The notes beneath the pieces are model-generated. The model did not search any database. It was not told the origin of the DNA and saw nothing but the letters and a program-made list of their open reading frames with translations. The position numbers and the translations under genes are program-made. From an uncultured Collinsella sp. (GTDB lineage Bacteria; Actinomycetota; Coriobacteriia; Coriobacteriales; Coriobacteriaceae), in NCBI GenBank assembly GCA_902493985.1, contig CABURR010000011.1, positions 1-43,123 of the forward strand: a stretch of DNA of 43,123 nucleotides, written 5' to 3'. Positions within the stretch are counted from its first letter, which is position 1, and every line of letters begins with the position of its first letter. Shown piece after piece: positions 31,400-39,251 of the stretch.

Positions 31400-32371
31400 A
31401 TGGAGCAGTTGAAACTGACGCAGGAATGGGACAAGGTGTTCCCCAAAAACGACAAGGTTGAGCACAGCAAGGCGACCTTCCACAACCGATACGGCATCAC
31501 GCTGGCTGCCGACGTGTACGTGCCTAAGAACGCGGATGGCAAGCTGCCCGCCATCGCTGTTAGCGGCCCGTTTGGCGCTGTGAAGGAGCAGTCCTCCGGT
31601 CTGTATGCGCAGAAAATGGCGGAGCTGGGCTTTTTCGCAATTGCCTTTGACCCGTCCTATACCGGCGAGAGCGGCGGTACACCCCGCCATGTAGCATCGC
31701 CGGACATCAACACCGAGGACTTCTGCGCAGCGGTGGATTTCCTCTCTGTGCAGGAAAGCGTTGACCCGGAGCGTATCGGCATCATCGGTATCTGCGGTTG
31801 GGGCGGCATGGCAGTCAATGCGGCGGCCATAGACACCCGTATCAAAGCTACCGCGGCTATGACCATGTACGATATGACCCGCGTGACCGCAAACGGCTAT
31901 TTTGACGCCGAGGATTCCGAGCAGGCGCGCTTTGAAAAGCGGAAAGCGCTGAACGCGCAGCGCACCGAGGACTATAAAAACGGCAGCTATGCGCTGGCGG
32001 GCGGCGTGGTCGATCCGCTACCGGAGGATGCGCCGCAGTTTGTAGCGGACTATAACGCCTACTACAAAACTCCGCGAGGCTATCATCCCCGCAGCCTGAA
32101 CTCCAACGGTGGCTGGAATGTGACGTCCTCGCTGTCGTTTTTGAATATGCCGATTTTGCAATATAGCGGCGAAATCCGCTCAGCTGTGTTGCTGGTGCAT
32201 GGCGAGAAGGCGCACTCCCGCTATTTCAGCGAAACCACGTACGGCAAGCTGACGGGGGACAACAAGGAATTGCTCATTATCCCTGGTGCCAGCCACACCG
32301 ACCTTTACGATCAGATGGACATCATTCCGTTTGGAAAGCTGAAGGCATTCTTTGAGGAATACCTGAAATAA
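31400..32371 (+). CDS. Alpha/beta hydrolase with a cysteine nucleophile
   Basis: A 323-residue alpha/beta hydrolase of the YcjY / dienelactone hydrolase-like group. The nucleophile elbow is GICGWGG, so position 132 is Cys in place of the usual Ser, as in dienelactone hydrolases. The acid is likely in LLVHGEKAHS and the His in IPGASHTDLYD. It begins HNRYGITLAADVYVPKNADG, a hallmark of this family. The codon composition (cgc, ctg and aaa rich) is closer to Firmicutes or enterobacteria than to the flanking genes. The start is two bases after the cupin gene (ATG with AAGGAGG inside the end of that gene). The substrate is unknown, probably an ester or lactone. Confidence 0.87.
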   Translation: MEQLKLTQEWDKVFPKNDKVEHSKATFHNRYGITLAADVYVPKNADGKLPAIAVSGPFGAVKEQSSGLYAQKMAELGFFAIAFDPSYTGESGGTPRHVASPDINTEDFCAAVDFLSVQESVDPERIGIIGICGWGGMAVNAAAIDTRIKATAAMTMYDMTRVTANGYFDAEDSEQARFEKRKALNAQRTEDYKNGSYALAGGVVDPLPEDAPQFVADYNAYYKTPRGYHPRSLNSNGGWNVTSSLSFLNMPILQYSGEIRSAVLLVHGEKAHSRYFSETTYGKLTGDNKELLIIPGASHTDLYDQMDIIPFGKLKAFFEEYLK

Positions 32372-32481
32372 GGCGTGCCTTGATTTAATGGCAAGTCTCC
32401 AGCAACGATTCTTCTAAAGAGTGGGAGTAGCTGAAACGAGGCGATTGAATAACTCCATCTGTTTTGGTTAAAACAAAAAAA

Positions 32482-32503
32482 TATGCCGCGCGCCTGCGGC
32501 ATA
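32482..32503 (+). promoter_or_regulatory. Hairpin just before a ribosome binding site
   Basis: TATGCCGC, loop GCGCCT, GCGGCATA ends one base before AAGGAGG of the gene at 32520. It could be an attenuating terminator (A-run before, no T-run after) or an mRNA 5' stabiliser. Confidence 0.5.
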
Positions 32504-32519
32504 AAGGAGGGAGATTTCT

Positions 32520-33050
32520 ATGAAAATCGTTGTATTGAGCGGCAGCCCGCGCAAGGGCGCCAATACCGACACCATGGTCGAGGCGTTTGCCGAGACCGCG
32601 CGAGAGGCCGGCAATACGGTCGAGGTCATCCGCGTTGCAGGCAAAAAGATCGCCGGCTGCTTGGGATGCCAGTACTGCTTTACCCATGAGGGCGCCTGTG
32701 TGCAGAAGGACGACATGGCCGACGTGATCGAGTCACTGAAAGGCGCCGACATGGTTGTCTTCGCCTCGCCAATCTACTGGTTTGATATCACTGCGCAGGA
32801 GAAAGCCGCCATCGACCGCCTGTACGCCTTCGGCGCCACGGGCTTCCCGTTCACCAAGACGGCCCTTTTGCTCGATAGCCACAGCGAGGGCGTCTATGAT
32901 GCGGCGATCGCTATGTACAAGTCAACCTGCGCGTACTGCAAGTGGGAGGACCTGGGCATTGTCACCATCAGCGGTATGACCGAGCGCGATAGCATGGCAT
33001 CGTCGCCCAAGTTGGAAGAGGTGCGAGAGCTCGCTCGCAAGCTCGCCTAA
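32520..33050 (+). CDS. NADPH-dependent FMN reductase / flavodoxin family protein
   Basis: A 176-residue flavoprotein. VVLSGSPRKGANTDTM is the FMN phosphate loop and ASPIYWFDITAQEKAAIDR the isoalloxazine loop. CLGCQYCFTHEGACVQKDDM has the cysteines typical of the iron-sulfur-flavoprotein-like NAD(P)H oxidoreductases (ISF subgroup, although the full cluster motif is not complete here). AAGGAGGG precedes the ATG. Downstream of the cupin and hydrolase genes with a 148-base gap, so it may have its own promoter. It probably reduces quinones, nitro or other electrophiles. Confidence 0.9.
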   Translation: MKIVVLSGSPRKGANTDTMVEAFAETAREAGNTVEVIRVAGKKIAGCLGCQYCFTHEGACVQKDDMADVIESLKGADMVVFASPIYWFDITAQEKAAIDRLYAFGATGFPFTKTALLLDSHSEGVYDAAIAMYKSTCAYCKWEDLGIVTISGMTERDSMASSPKLEEVRELARKLA

Positions 33051-33060
33051 GGGCAAGAAG

Positions 33061-33132
33061 AACGCATGGCAATCGGTGTTGGTGGAAAATGCTTGCTATC
33101 CTTACCAAGAGGAATGCTGATTGCCATGCGTT
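33061..33132. repeat. 14-bp perfect inverted repeat between convergent genes
   Basis: AACGCATGGCAATC (33061-33074) pairs exactly with GATTGCCATGCGTT (33119-33132); the loop has a second short stem TTGGT/ACCAA. It may be a shared terminator, although T-runs are absent, or a small mobile repeat. Confidence 0.6.
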
Positions 33133-33159
33133 GATGCTTCCGCGGACAATTCCGGCGTG

Positions 33160-34254
33160 CTAAAACGCCTTCTCGTTCAAGAACTCCCTGAACGCGGGAA
33201 TGTCAAAGCCGACGAGACCACGCCCGCGCTCTCCAATGACGCCGTCCTCCAGGAGGCGGCGTTTGTATTGGCTTGCGTAGTTGCTGGCGACGCCCATGCG
33301 TTTGGCTATCTCCGAGACTCTGCTGGGGCCAGAATCGGGCAGCATCGCGAGCAAAAAATCAATGTCTTTATCGGAAAGCTCCCGATAGGTCGTTTCGAGA
33401 ATTCGATCACGCAGCTCCATGCGGGCAAGCAGAGAACCCTGCCGGACATCGGGTGTGCTGATTTTGGGCGAGTTCTCCGAAACATCCCATGTGCGATATC
33501 CGACGAGCTGCATCATATAGGGAAATCCGTCGACGGCCTTCACGGCATCCTCGAGCGCTTCTGGCGTGATTGAGCGGCCTCCGGCCTCAACGGTTTTGCG
33601 GAATGCGTTTGCAATTTCAACGTCAGTGATTCGTCCTAACTGATGATATTGGGAACGCCTGAGGAACGAGACGGAATCGTTACGCAGCAACGCCGATACT
33701 TTGTAGGGCAGTCCTGCCATGAGTAGGGCAACTTTTTTACCTTCGCGTACAAAGTGCTGGTAAACAGAGGCAAATTGAAGCATTTCTTCGAGATCGACTG
33801 TGACTTCATCGATGGTGATGAGAAGTCCGATGTCATGTTTTTCGAGTTGCATAAAGATGCCATTCATGCGCGTGCGCCAGTTGCCCTGAGCCTCTTGAGC
33901 ATATGTCCAATCGATGCCCACTGGGCCAATTTGAACACCGTTTATGCGCGCGTGAGGCTGTGAGAGGTAGCTATCTGCGGCTTCTTTGGTTCGCTCGATA
34001 ATATCTTCGAGCATGCCTGGCATGGCGGAGACATTTGCTGCGATCCAGTCGTGTTCAAGCGCCGTTTCTGAAAGGAGCGAGAGAAGCGCCGTCTTGCCCG
34101 TTCCCCTTGCGCCCGTAAAAATAGTCGACAGGTTTGGATCTCCCGGGCCGTTGATAAAGCCACGGTTGATGTCACGCAGAATATGCTCGCGACCCGCTAG
34201 AAAGGGAGGGACGCTTCCAAATGTTGGGGTAAAGGGGTTCTTGCTGTACTCCAT
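33160..34254 (-). CDS. ORC/CDC6-like AAA ATPase with C-terminal winged helix
   Basis: A 364-residue STAND/AAA_16-type ATPase. It starts NPFTPTFGSVPPFLAGRE, the usual entry of this family, then Walker A TIFTGARGTGKTALL, Walker B-like IGLLITIDEVT, sensor region VALLMAGLPYKVSALL, and FLRRSQYHQLGRITDVEI. The last 70 residues form a winged helix (SRVSEIAKRMGVASNYASQ). ATG 34254 has AAGGAG before it; the open frame continues 18 codons upstream through the repeat array, which is not needed. Stand-alone gene. Its role is unknown; DNA binding by the winged helix and the repeats upstream suggest autoregulation. Confidence 0.83.
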   Translation of the reverse strand: MEYSKNPFTPTFGSVPPFLAGREHILRDINRGFINGPGDPNLSTIFTGARGTGKTALLSLLSETALEHDWIAANVSAMPGMLEDIIERTKEAADSYLSQPHARINGVQIGPVGIDWTYAQEAQGNWRTRMNGIFMQLEKHDIGLLITIDEVTVDLEEMLQFASVYQHFVREGKKVALLMAGLPYKVSALLRNDSVSFLRRSQYHQLGRITDVEIANAFRKTVEAGGRSITPEALEDAVKAVDGFPYMMQLVGYRTWDVSENSPKISTPDVRQGSLLARMELRDRILETTYRELSDKDIDFLLAMLPDSGPSRVSEIAKRMGVASNYASQYKRRLLEDGVIGERGRGLVGFDIPAFREFLNEKAF

Positions 34255-34263
34255 GGCAGCTCC

Positions 34264-34319
34264 TTTGCAAGTTTTGCTAATTTTTGCAACTTTTGCTAAC
34301 TTTTGCAAGTTTTGCTAAC
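34264..34319. repeat. Array of TTTTGC(A/T)A repeats in the leader of the ATPase gene
   Basis: Three copies of a 19-base unit (TTTTGCAAGTTTTGCTAAC, with two variants) are in tandem. Each is made of two 9-10 base half-units TTTTGCAAG and TTTTGCTAAC. The copy nearest the gene runs into the Shine-Dalgarno. The layout resembles iterons or a multi-site operator. Confidence 0.85.
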
Positions 34320-34361
34320 GACTGACCAAAGGGCATCGAAGCAGTGACGCTGACATTTTTT

Positions 34362-34397
34362 ACGCAGAAAAATAAGCAGAAATCAATTTATCTGCGT
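34362..34397. repeat. AT-rich inverted repeat upstream of the ATPase gene
   Basis: ACGCAGA (34362-34368) and TCTGCGT (34391-34397) flank an AT-rich spacer with a third CAGA. It lies between the terminator of parC and the repeat array and may be part of the ATPase promoter. Confidence 0.4.
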
Positions 34398-34415
34398 TAA
34401 AACATAGTTGAGAAG

Positions 34416-34464
34416 AAAAACGACGAGTCCCGGGCGCAATGCCGTTGCGTTCCGGGCCTCGTCG
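34416..34464 (-). terminator. Rho-independent terminator of the parE-parC operon
   Basis: A long stem (CGACGAG...CTCGTCG with inner CCCGG and CGCAA pairs) at 34421-34464 is followed on the minus strand by TTTTT at 34420-34416. It lies 37 bases after the parC stop. Confidence 0.88.
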
Positions 34465-34500
34465 CTTTGCGAAGTATCTAACGATCTCGTTGCCGTCGTC

Positions 34501-36741
34501 CTAGTCAAACAGACTCGGCATGTCGTTTTCTTTCATGAGAGCGCCGGCGGAGGGGAGGCTCTGCGCGGTGAACTTCTCGGCCGAGACGCCGGCGCCAAGA
34601 ATCTCCTCGGTTGTGCCGACGGTGGTGACCGAGCGGCCCTTCTTGGCCGTAAAGGCCTGGACGCCCTGCGTGTTGGTGGTTGTCTTGGTCTTGAGCAGCG
34701 ACGTGTTGAAGTTCATCAAACGATAGTCGCTCGAGACCAGCGCGATGTCGCGGTCCTCCTTGAGCACTTGGGCATACAGCAGCTTGCTGCCGCCGTAGAT
34801 GGCGTTCTTGAGGCGCTTGCGGTTGGTCTTGGTGACGTATCCAGAAAGCGCGACGCGCACTACGCGGCCGTTCTCAAAGACGAACAGCACGTCGGCCTTG
34901 TAGTCCTCGGGGTCGATGACCCAGATGACGCTCTCGTCGGGTTCCATCTCAAGATCGGTCGGCAGGTACGATCCCAGCTGTGCCGACTTGGTGTCCTCAA
35001 ATGCCGCAACCTTGCACTTGTACACCTGGCTCTTGTTGGTAAACACGAGCAGCTCGTGGGTGTTGGAGGACGGGAACTCGATAAAGGGCTTGTCGCCGTC
35101 CTTGTACTTGAGCGTGGTCGCCTTCTTGAGCACGCGATCCGTCATCTTCTTAAGGTAGCCATCGCGCGAGAGCATGATGGTGACCGGGTATTCCTCGACC
35201 TCGGGCTCCAAGCTTACCTCGATAACCTCATGGGGCTCGATTCTGCCCGTGCGGCGCGGCATCACGTACTTCTTGTTGACCGCGGCCAGCTCGTCGCTGA
35301 TGACCTTCTTGATGTTCTCCTCGCTGGAGAGAATCTCCTCAAGCTCGGCAATCTCGCCCTCAAGCTTGGCGATGTCCTTGGTGCGGTTGAGAATGTACTC
35401 CTCGTTGATGTTGCGGAGCTTGAGCTCGGCAACAAACTCGGCCTGCGTCTCGTCGATGTCGAAGCCGCGCATAAGGTTGGGTACGACCTCGGCCTCGAGC
35501 TTGGTGCCGCGGATGATGGCGATGGCCTTGTCGATGTCGAGCAGAATCGCTTCGAGGCCGTGCAGCAGGTGCAGGCGCTCGGACTTTTTGTCCAGGTCAA
35601 AGTTAATGCGGCGACGCGTGGACTCAATACGCCACTTGACCCACTCGTGCAGGATCTGACGCACGCCCATAACGCGAGGGTAACCATCGACCAACACGTT
35701 GAAGTTGCACGAGAACGAATCCTGCAGCGTGGTCGAGCGATAGAGCTTGGCCATGAGCTTGTCGGGGTCGACGCCGCGCTTAAGGTCGATGGCGATACGC
35801 AAGCCCGAGAGGTCGGTCTCGTCGCGGATGTCGGCAATCTCCTTGACCTTGCCCTCCTTGGAGAGCTTGACGATGCGCTCGATGATGACATCGGTCTTGG
35901 TGGTGTAGGGAATCTCGTAGACCTCGATGATGCGCTCTTCGGGAATCCAGCGCCAGCGGGAGCGGATCTGGAAGCTGCCAAGGCCGGTCTCGACGATCTT
36001 TTCCATCTCCTCGCGGCGGTAGATGATCTCGCCGCCGGTCGAGAAGTCGGGCATGGGCATGTACTCGAGCAGGTCGCAGTCGGGATCCTGCAGGTAATGC
36101 ATCGTGGCAGTGCAGACCTCGTTGAGGTTGAAACCGCAGATGTCAGACGCCATGGCGACGCCGATGCCCTTATTGGCCGAGACAAGGATGTTCGGGAACG
36201 TGGTGGGCAGCAGACGCGGCTCCTTCATGGCGCCGTCGTAGCTGTCGACGAAGTCGACCGGGTCCTTGTCGATGTCCTTGAAGATCTCGGCGCTGATGGG
36301 GGAGAGCTTGGCCTCGGTGTAACGCGAAGCGGCGTAGCTCAGGTCGCCCGAATAGTACTTGCCAAAGTTGCCCTTCGACTCCACAAAGGGGGCGAGCAGC
36401 GCCTCGTTGCCCGTCGCCAGGCGCACCATCGTCTCGTAGATCGCGGCGTCGCCGTGCGGGTTGAGCTTCATGGTCTGGCCCACGATGTTGGCGCTCTTCT
36501 GGCGCTCGCCCTTGAGCAGACCCATCTTGTACATGGTGTAGAGCAGCTTGCGGTGCGAGGGCTTAAAGCCGTCGATCTCGGGGAATGCGCGCGAGACGTT
36601 GACGCTCATGGCGTAGGGCATGTAGTTGACCTCGAGCGTCTGCGTGATCGGCTGGTTGGTGACCTCGGAGTGCAGGCCGATGACGTTCTCGGCGTTGACC
36701 TGCTTTTTCTTTGGCTGGTTCTTCGTCTTCTTCTTTGCCAC
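34501..36741 (-). CDS. parC: DNA topoisomerase IV / gyrase-type subunit A
   Basis: Cutting subunit of a type IIA topoisomerase, 746 residues. The N-terminal core has NYMPYAMSVNVSRAFPEIDG and GFKPSHRKLLYTMYKMG, then NPHGDAAIYETMVRLA and the active-site tyrosine in YAASRYTEAKLSP. A long coiled coil follows near residues 400-480, then six-bladed C-terminal repeats (TIMLSRDGYLKKM, LLVFTNKSQVYK, DVLFVFENGRVVRVAL). No GyrA box is evident, which favours ParC. The residue that is usually Ser at the quinolone site is Ala in GDAAIYE. Start is GTG with AAGAGGA upstream, 45 bases after parE, same operon. Confidence 0.9.
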   Translation of the reverse strand: MAKKKTKNQPKKKQVNAENVIGLHSEVTNQPITQTLEVNYMPYAMSVNVSRAFPEIDGFKPSHRKLLYTMYKMGLLKGERQKSANIVGQTMKLNPHGDAAIYETMVRLATGNEALLAPFVESKGNFGKYYSGDLSYAASRYTEAKLSPISAEIFKDIDKDPVDFVDSYDGAMKEPRLLPTTFPNILVSANKGIGVAMASDICGFNLNEVCTATMHYLQDPDCDLLEYMPMPDFSTGGEIIYRREEMEKIVETGLGSFQIRSRWRWIPEERIIEVYEIPYTTKTDVIIERIVKLSKEGKVKEIADIRDETDLSGLRIAIDLKRGVDPDKLMAKLYRSTTLQDSFSCNFNVLVDGYPRVMGVRQILHEWVKWRIESTRRRINFDLDKKSERLHLLHGLEAILLDIDKAIAIIRGTKLEAEVVPNLMRGFDIDETQAEFVAELKLRNINEEYILNRTKDIAKLEGEIAELEEILSSEENIKKVISDELAAVNKKYVMPRRTGRIEPHEVIEVSLEPEVEEYPVTIMLSRDGYLKKMTDRVLKKATTLKYKDGDKPFIEFPSSNTHELLVFTNKSQVYKCKVAAFEDTKSAQLGSYLPTDLEMEPDESVIWVIDPEDYKADVLFVFENGRVVRVALSGYVTKTNRKRLKNAIYGGSKLLYAQVLKEDRDIALVSSDYRLMNFNTSLLKTKTTTNTQGVQAFTAKKGRSVTTVGTTEEILGAGVSAEKFTAQSLPSAGALMKENDMPSLFD

Positions 36742-36786
36742 GATATCCTCTTGAACTTCTTATGGGCCGTCGTTATCGATTTGCCG

Positions 36787-38784
36787 CTACTGCAGGTCCA
36801 ACTGGTCCAGGTATTCCTTGCCGTGCTCGGAGATATGGCGCTTGCGGCCCGCTTCGTCGTTGCCCAGCAACAGGTTGAACATGGTTTCCATCTTGGTGAC
36901 GTCCTCGGGCTCCACCTTGATCAGGCGACGCGTCTCGGGGTTCATGGTGGTGAGCCACATCATGTCCGGATCGTTCTCACCAAGACCCTTGGAGCGGTTG
37001 ATGGAACACTTCTGGTCGCCGATCTCCTTGAGGATGCCGTTCTTCTCGAGCTCGGTGTAGGCAAAGTAGGTCTTCTCTTTGCAGTTGATCTCGTAGAGCG
37101 GCGACTCGGCGATATAGACGTAGCCCTCGTCGATAAGCGTGGGCACCAGTCGATAGAGCATGGTGAGCACGAGCGTGCGGATGTGGTAACCGTCGACGTC
37201 GGCGTCCGTACAGATGATGACCTTGTTCCAGTTGAGGTTGTCCAGGTCAAAGGCACCGAGGTTTTTGATGCGCTTGTCCTTGATCTCCACGCCGCAGCCC
37301 AGCACGCGCATGAGGTCCATGATGATGTCGGACTTAAAGATGCGCGGATAGTCCTCCTTTAGGCAGTTGAGGATCTTGCCTCGGACGGGCATGACACCCT
37401 GGAACTCGGCATCGCGCGAGGTGCGAATGGCGCCTGCTGCCGAGTCGCCCTCTACGATGTAGATCTCGCGGCGGCTCTTGTCCTTGGAGCGGCAGTCGAT
37501 GAACTTCTGCACACGGTTGGCCATGTCGGTCTTCTGCTGCAGGTTGGTCTTGATGCTCTGACGCGTCTTCTCGGCGTTCTCGCGCGAGCGCTTGTTGATG
37601 AGCACCTGTTCCATGATCTTGTTGGCGGCGTCTTTGTTCTCGATCAGGTAGGTCGAGAGGCGCTCCTTAAAGAAGGCCGTCATGGCCTGCTGGATAAAGC
37701 GGTTATTGATGGCCTTCTTGGTCTGGTTTTCGTAGGACGTCTGGGTGGAGAAGCAGTTGGTCACCAGCACCAGACAGTCCTGGACGTCCTGCCACTTAAT
37801 GCCGCTCTCGTTTTTGTTGTACTTGCCTTGTTGCTTGATGTAGGCATCGATGGCGCTGGTCAGAGCGCTACGGGCAGCCTTCTCGGGTGAGCCGCCGTTC
37901 TCGAGCCACGATGAGTTGTGGTAGTACTCCTGCATCATGAAGGTGCGCGAGAAGCACATGCACGCGGTGATTTTTACGTTGTAATCGGGCAGGTCCTCGC
38001 GATCGCGACCGCGACGGTCGGCCTCGATAAAGAAGGGCTCGGTAAGGTAGTCGGTACCGACCTTCTCGAGCACGTAGTCCTCGATGCCCTTGGGATAGCA
38101 AAAATCCTCTTCGGAAAACTCGCCATCGTCGCCCTCAATGCGCAGGCGGAAGGTCACGTTGGCGTTGACCACGGCCTGACGGCGCATGGTCTCGCGATAC
38201 CAATCGTGGGGAATGCTAATCGAGGTAAAGACCTCAAGATCGGGGCGCCACTTGATGGTGGTGCCGGTGCGGTTCTCGTCGCTGGGCTCAATCTCGAGTG
38301 CCTTCTTTTTGGCACCGACGACCTTGCCCTTCTTAAAGTGCAGGGAGTACTTGTTGCCATCGCGCCAAACCGTGACGTCCATGTACTCGGAGGCGTACTG
38401 GGTCGCGCAGGAGCCCAGGCCGTTGGTGCCGAGCGAGAAGTCGTAGTCGCCGCCCTGGTTGTTGTTATACTTGCCACCGGCGTAGAGCTCGCAGAAGACG
38501 AGCTCCCAGTTAAAGCGCTTCTCGGAAGGGTTCCAGTCGAGCGGGCAGCCACGGCCATTGTCCTCTACCTGAATGGAGCCATCGCGAAAGGCGGTAAGGG
38601 TGATGAGCTTGCCGTAGCCCTGGCGCGCCTCGTCAACGGCGTTGGACAGGATCTCGAAGGCAGCATGCGCGCAGCCATCGAGTCCGTCCGAGCCAAAGAT
38701 GACGGCGGGGCGCAGGCGTACGCGCTCCTCGTCCTTGAGCTGGCGGATACTGTCGTTACCATAGTTTGCGGTGTTTTTTGCCAT
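36787..38784 (-). CDS. parE: DNA topoisomerase IV / gyrase-type subunit B
   Basis: ATPase subunit of the type IIA enzyme, 665 residues. GHKL ATP-binding motifs: EILSNAVDEARQGYGK, QVEDNGRGCPL, and GTNGLGSCATQYAS as the ATP lid. The transducer domain follows. The TOPRIM domain has YIVEGDSAAGAIRTSRD, PVRGKILNCLKED, and ICTDADVDGYHIRTL with the metal-binding acids. The C-terminal RSKGLGENDPDMMWLTTMNP is typical. Slightly longer than usual ParE (about 640). It is first in the operon with parC. The ribosome binding site before the ATG is weak (GAGAGAG). Confidence 0.92.
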   Translation of the reverse strand: MAKNTANYGNDSIRQLKDEERVRLRPAVIFGSDGLDGCAHAAFEILSNAVDEARQGYGKLITLTAFRDGSIQVEDNGRGCPLDWNPSEKRFNWELVFCELYAGGKYNNNQGGDYDFSLGTNGLGSCATQYASEYMDVTVWRDGNKYSLHFKKGKVVGAKKKALEIEPSDENRTGTTIKWRPDLEVFTSISIPHDWYRETMRRQAVVNANVTFRLRIEGDDGEFSEEDFCYPKGIEDYVLEKVGTDYLTEPFFIEADRRGRDREDLPDYNVKITACMCFSRTFMMQEYYHNSSWLENGGSPEKAARSALTSAIDAYIKQQGKYNKNESGIKWQDVQDCLVLVTNCFSTQTSYENQTKKAINNRFIQQAMTAFFKERLSTYLIENKDAANKIMEQVLINKRSRENAEKTRQSIKTNLQQKTDMANRVQKFIDCRSKDKSRREIYIVEGDSAAGAIRTSRDAEFQGVMPVRGKILNCLKEDYPRIFKSDIIMDLMRVLGCGVEIKDKRIKNLGAFDLDNLNWNKVIICTDADVDGYHIRTLVLTMLYRLVPTLIDEGYVYIAESPLYEINCKEKTYFAYTELEKNGILKEIGDQKCSINRSKGLGENDPDMMWLTTMNPETRRLIKVEPEDVTKMETMFNLLLGNDEAGRKRHISEHGKEYLDQLDLQ

Positions 38785-38916
38785 ACTCGCTCTCTCGGTG
38801 CTCCCTTGCTGCGTTTAAGTCATATAGATAGTCAAGGTAGCATAGCCCAGCCCACAGGCGATTCCAACCAACACGAAATCCATCGAACAATCGTTCGGAA
38901 TTTGGTGGAACAGCGT

Positions 38917-38953
38917 TTACTCGGACAAAACCGAGTCGGTTCTGTCCGAGTAA
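38917..38953. repeat. 37-bp near-perfect palindrome upstream of parE
   Basis: Two 18-base arms (TTACTCGGACAAAACCGA and its complement with one mismatch) flank a single G. It lies 133 bases upstream of parE, in a 467-base gap (38785-39251) that otherwise shows no gene. No T-run follows, so it is not a standard terminator; operator or small mobile repeat are options. Confidence 0.75.
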
Positions 38954-39251
38954 GTTTGAAGGCGGTCGAATGCGTCCTGCTACGTTTGCGGTTGGATGCG
39001 TTTGTCAAAAACGTGCCATGCGGATTGTTGGATTGAATCGAACATTGGGACAGGCGTCTCATTTTATGGGCCGAGGGCGTGCGTATACGAGTCTTTTTGG
39101 TCCATAGGGGATGCTGGGCGGTTGCTAGTTGGGCCACGGGTCACTTCGCCGGCGCTGCTTTTCGCCATACGCTCATAGTGGAGGCCGATGCCACGGAGTC
39201 GACTTGGGACTCGGGCAACGGATGAGCTGTAAGCCGAAAGGAGCGGTGAGG

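Noticed and set aside
34408..37362. A 984-codon open frame on the plus strand across parC and parE
   Set aside because: It spans the terminator and two well-recognised genes on the other strand; the Leu/Val/Asp-rich translation is typical of an antisense frame in GC-rich DNA.
38785..39251. Genes in the gap between parE and the lipoprotein
   Set aside because: Frames here are short, without ribosome binding sites or recognisable sequence; only the 37-bp palindrome stands out.
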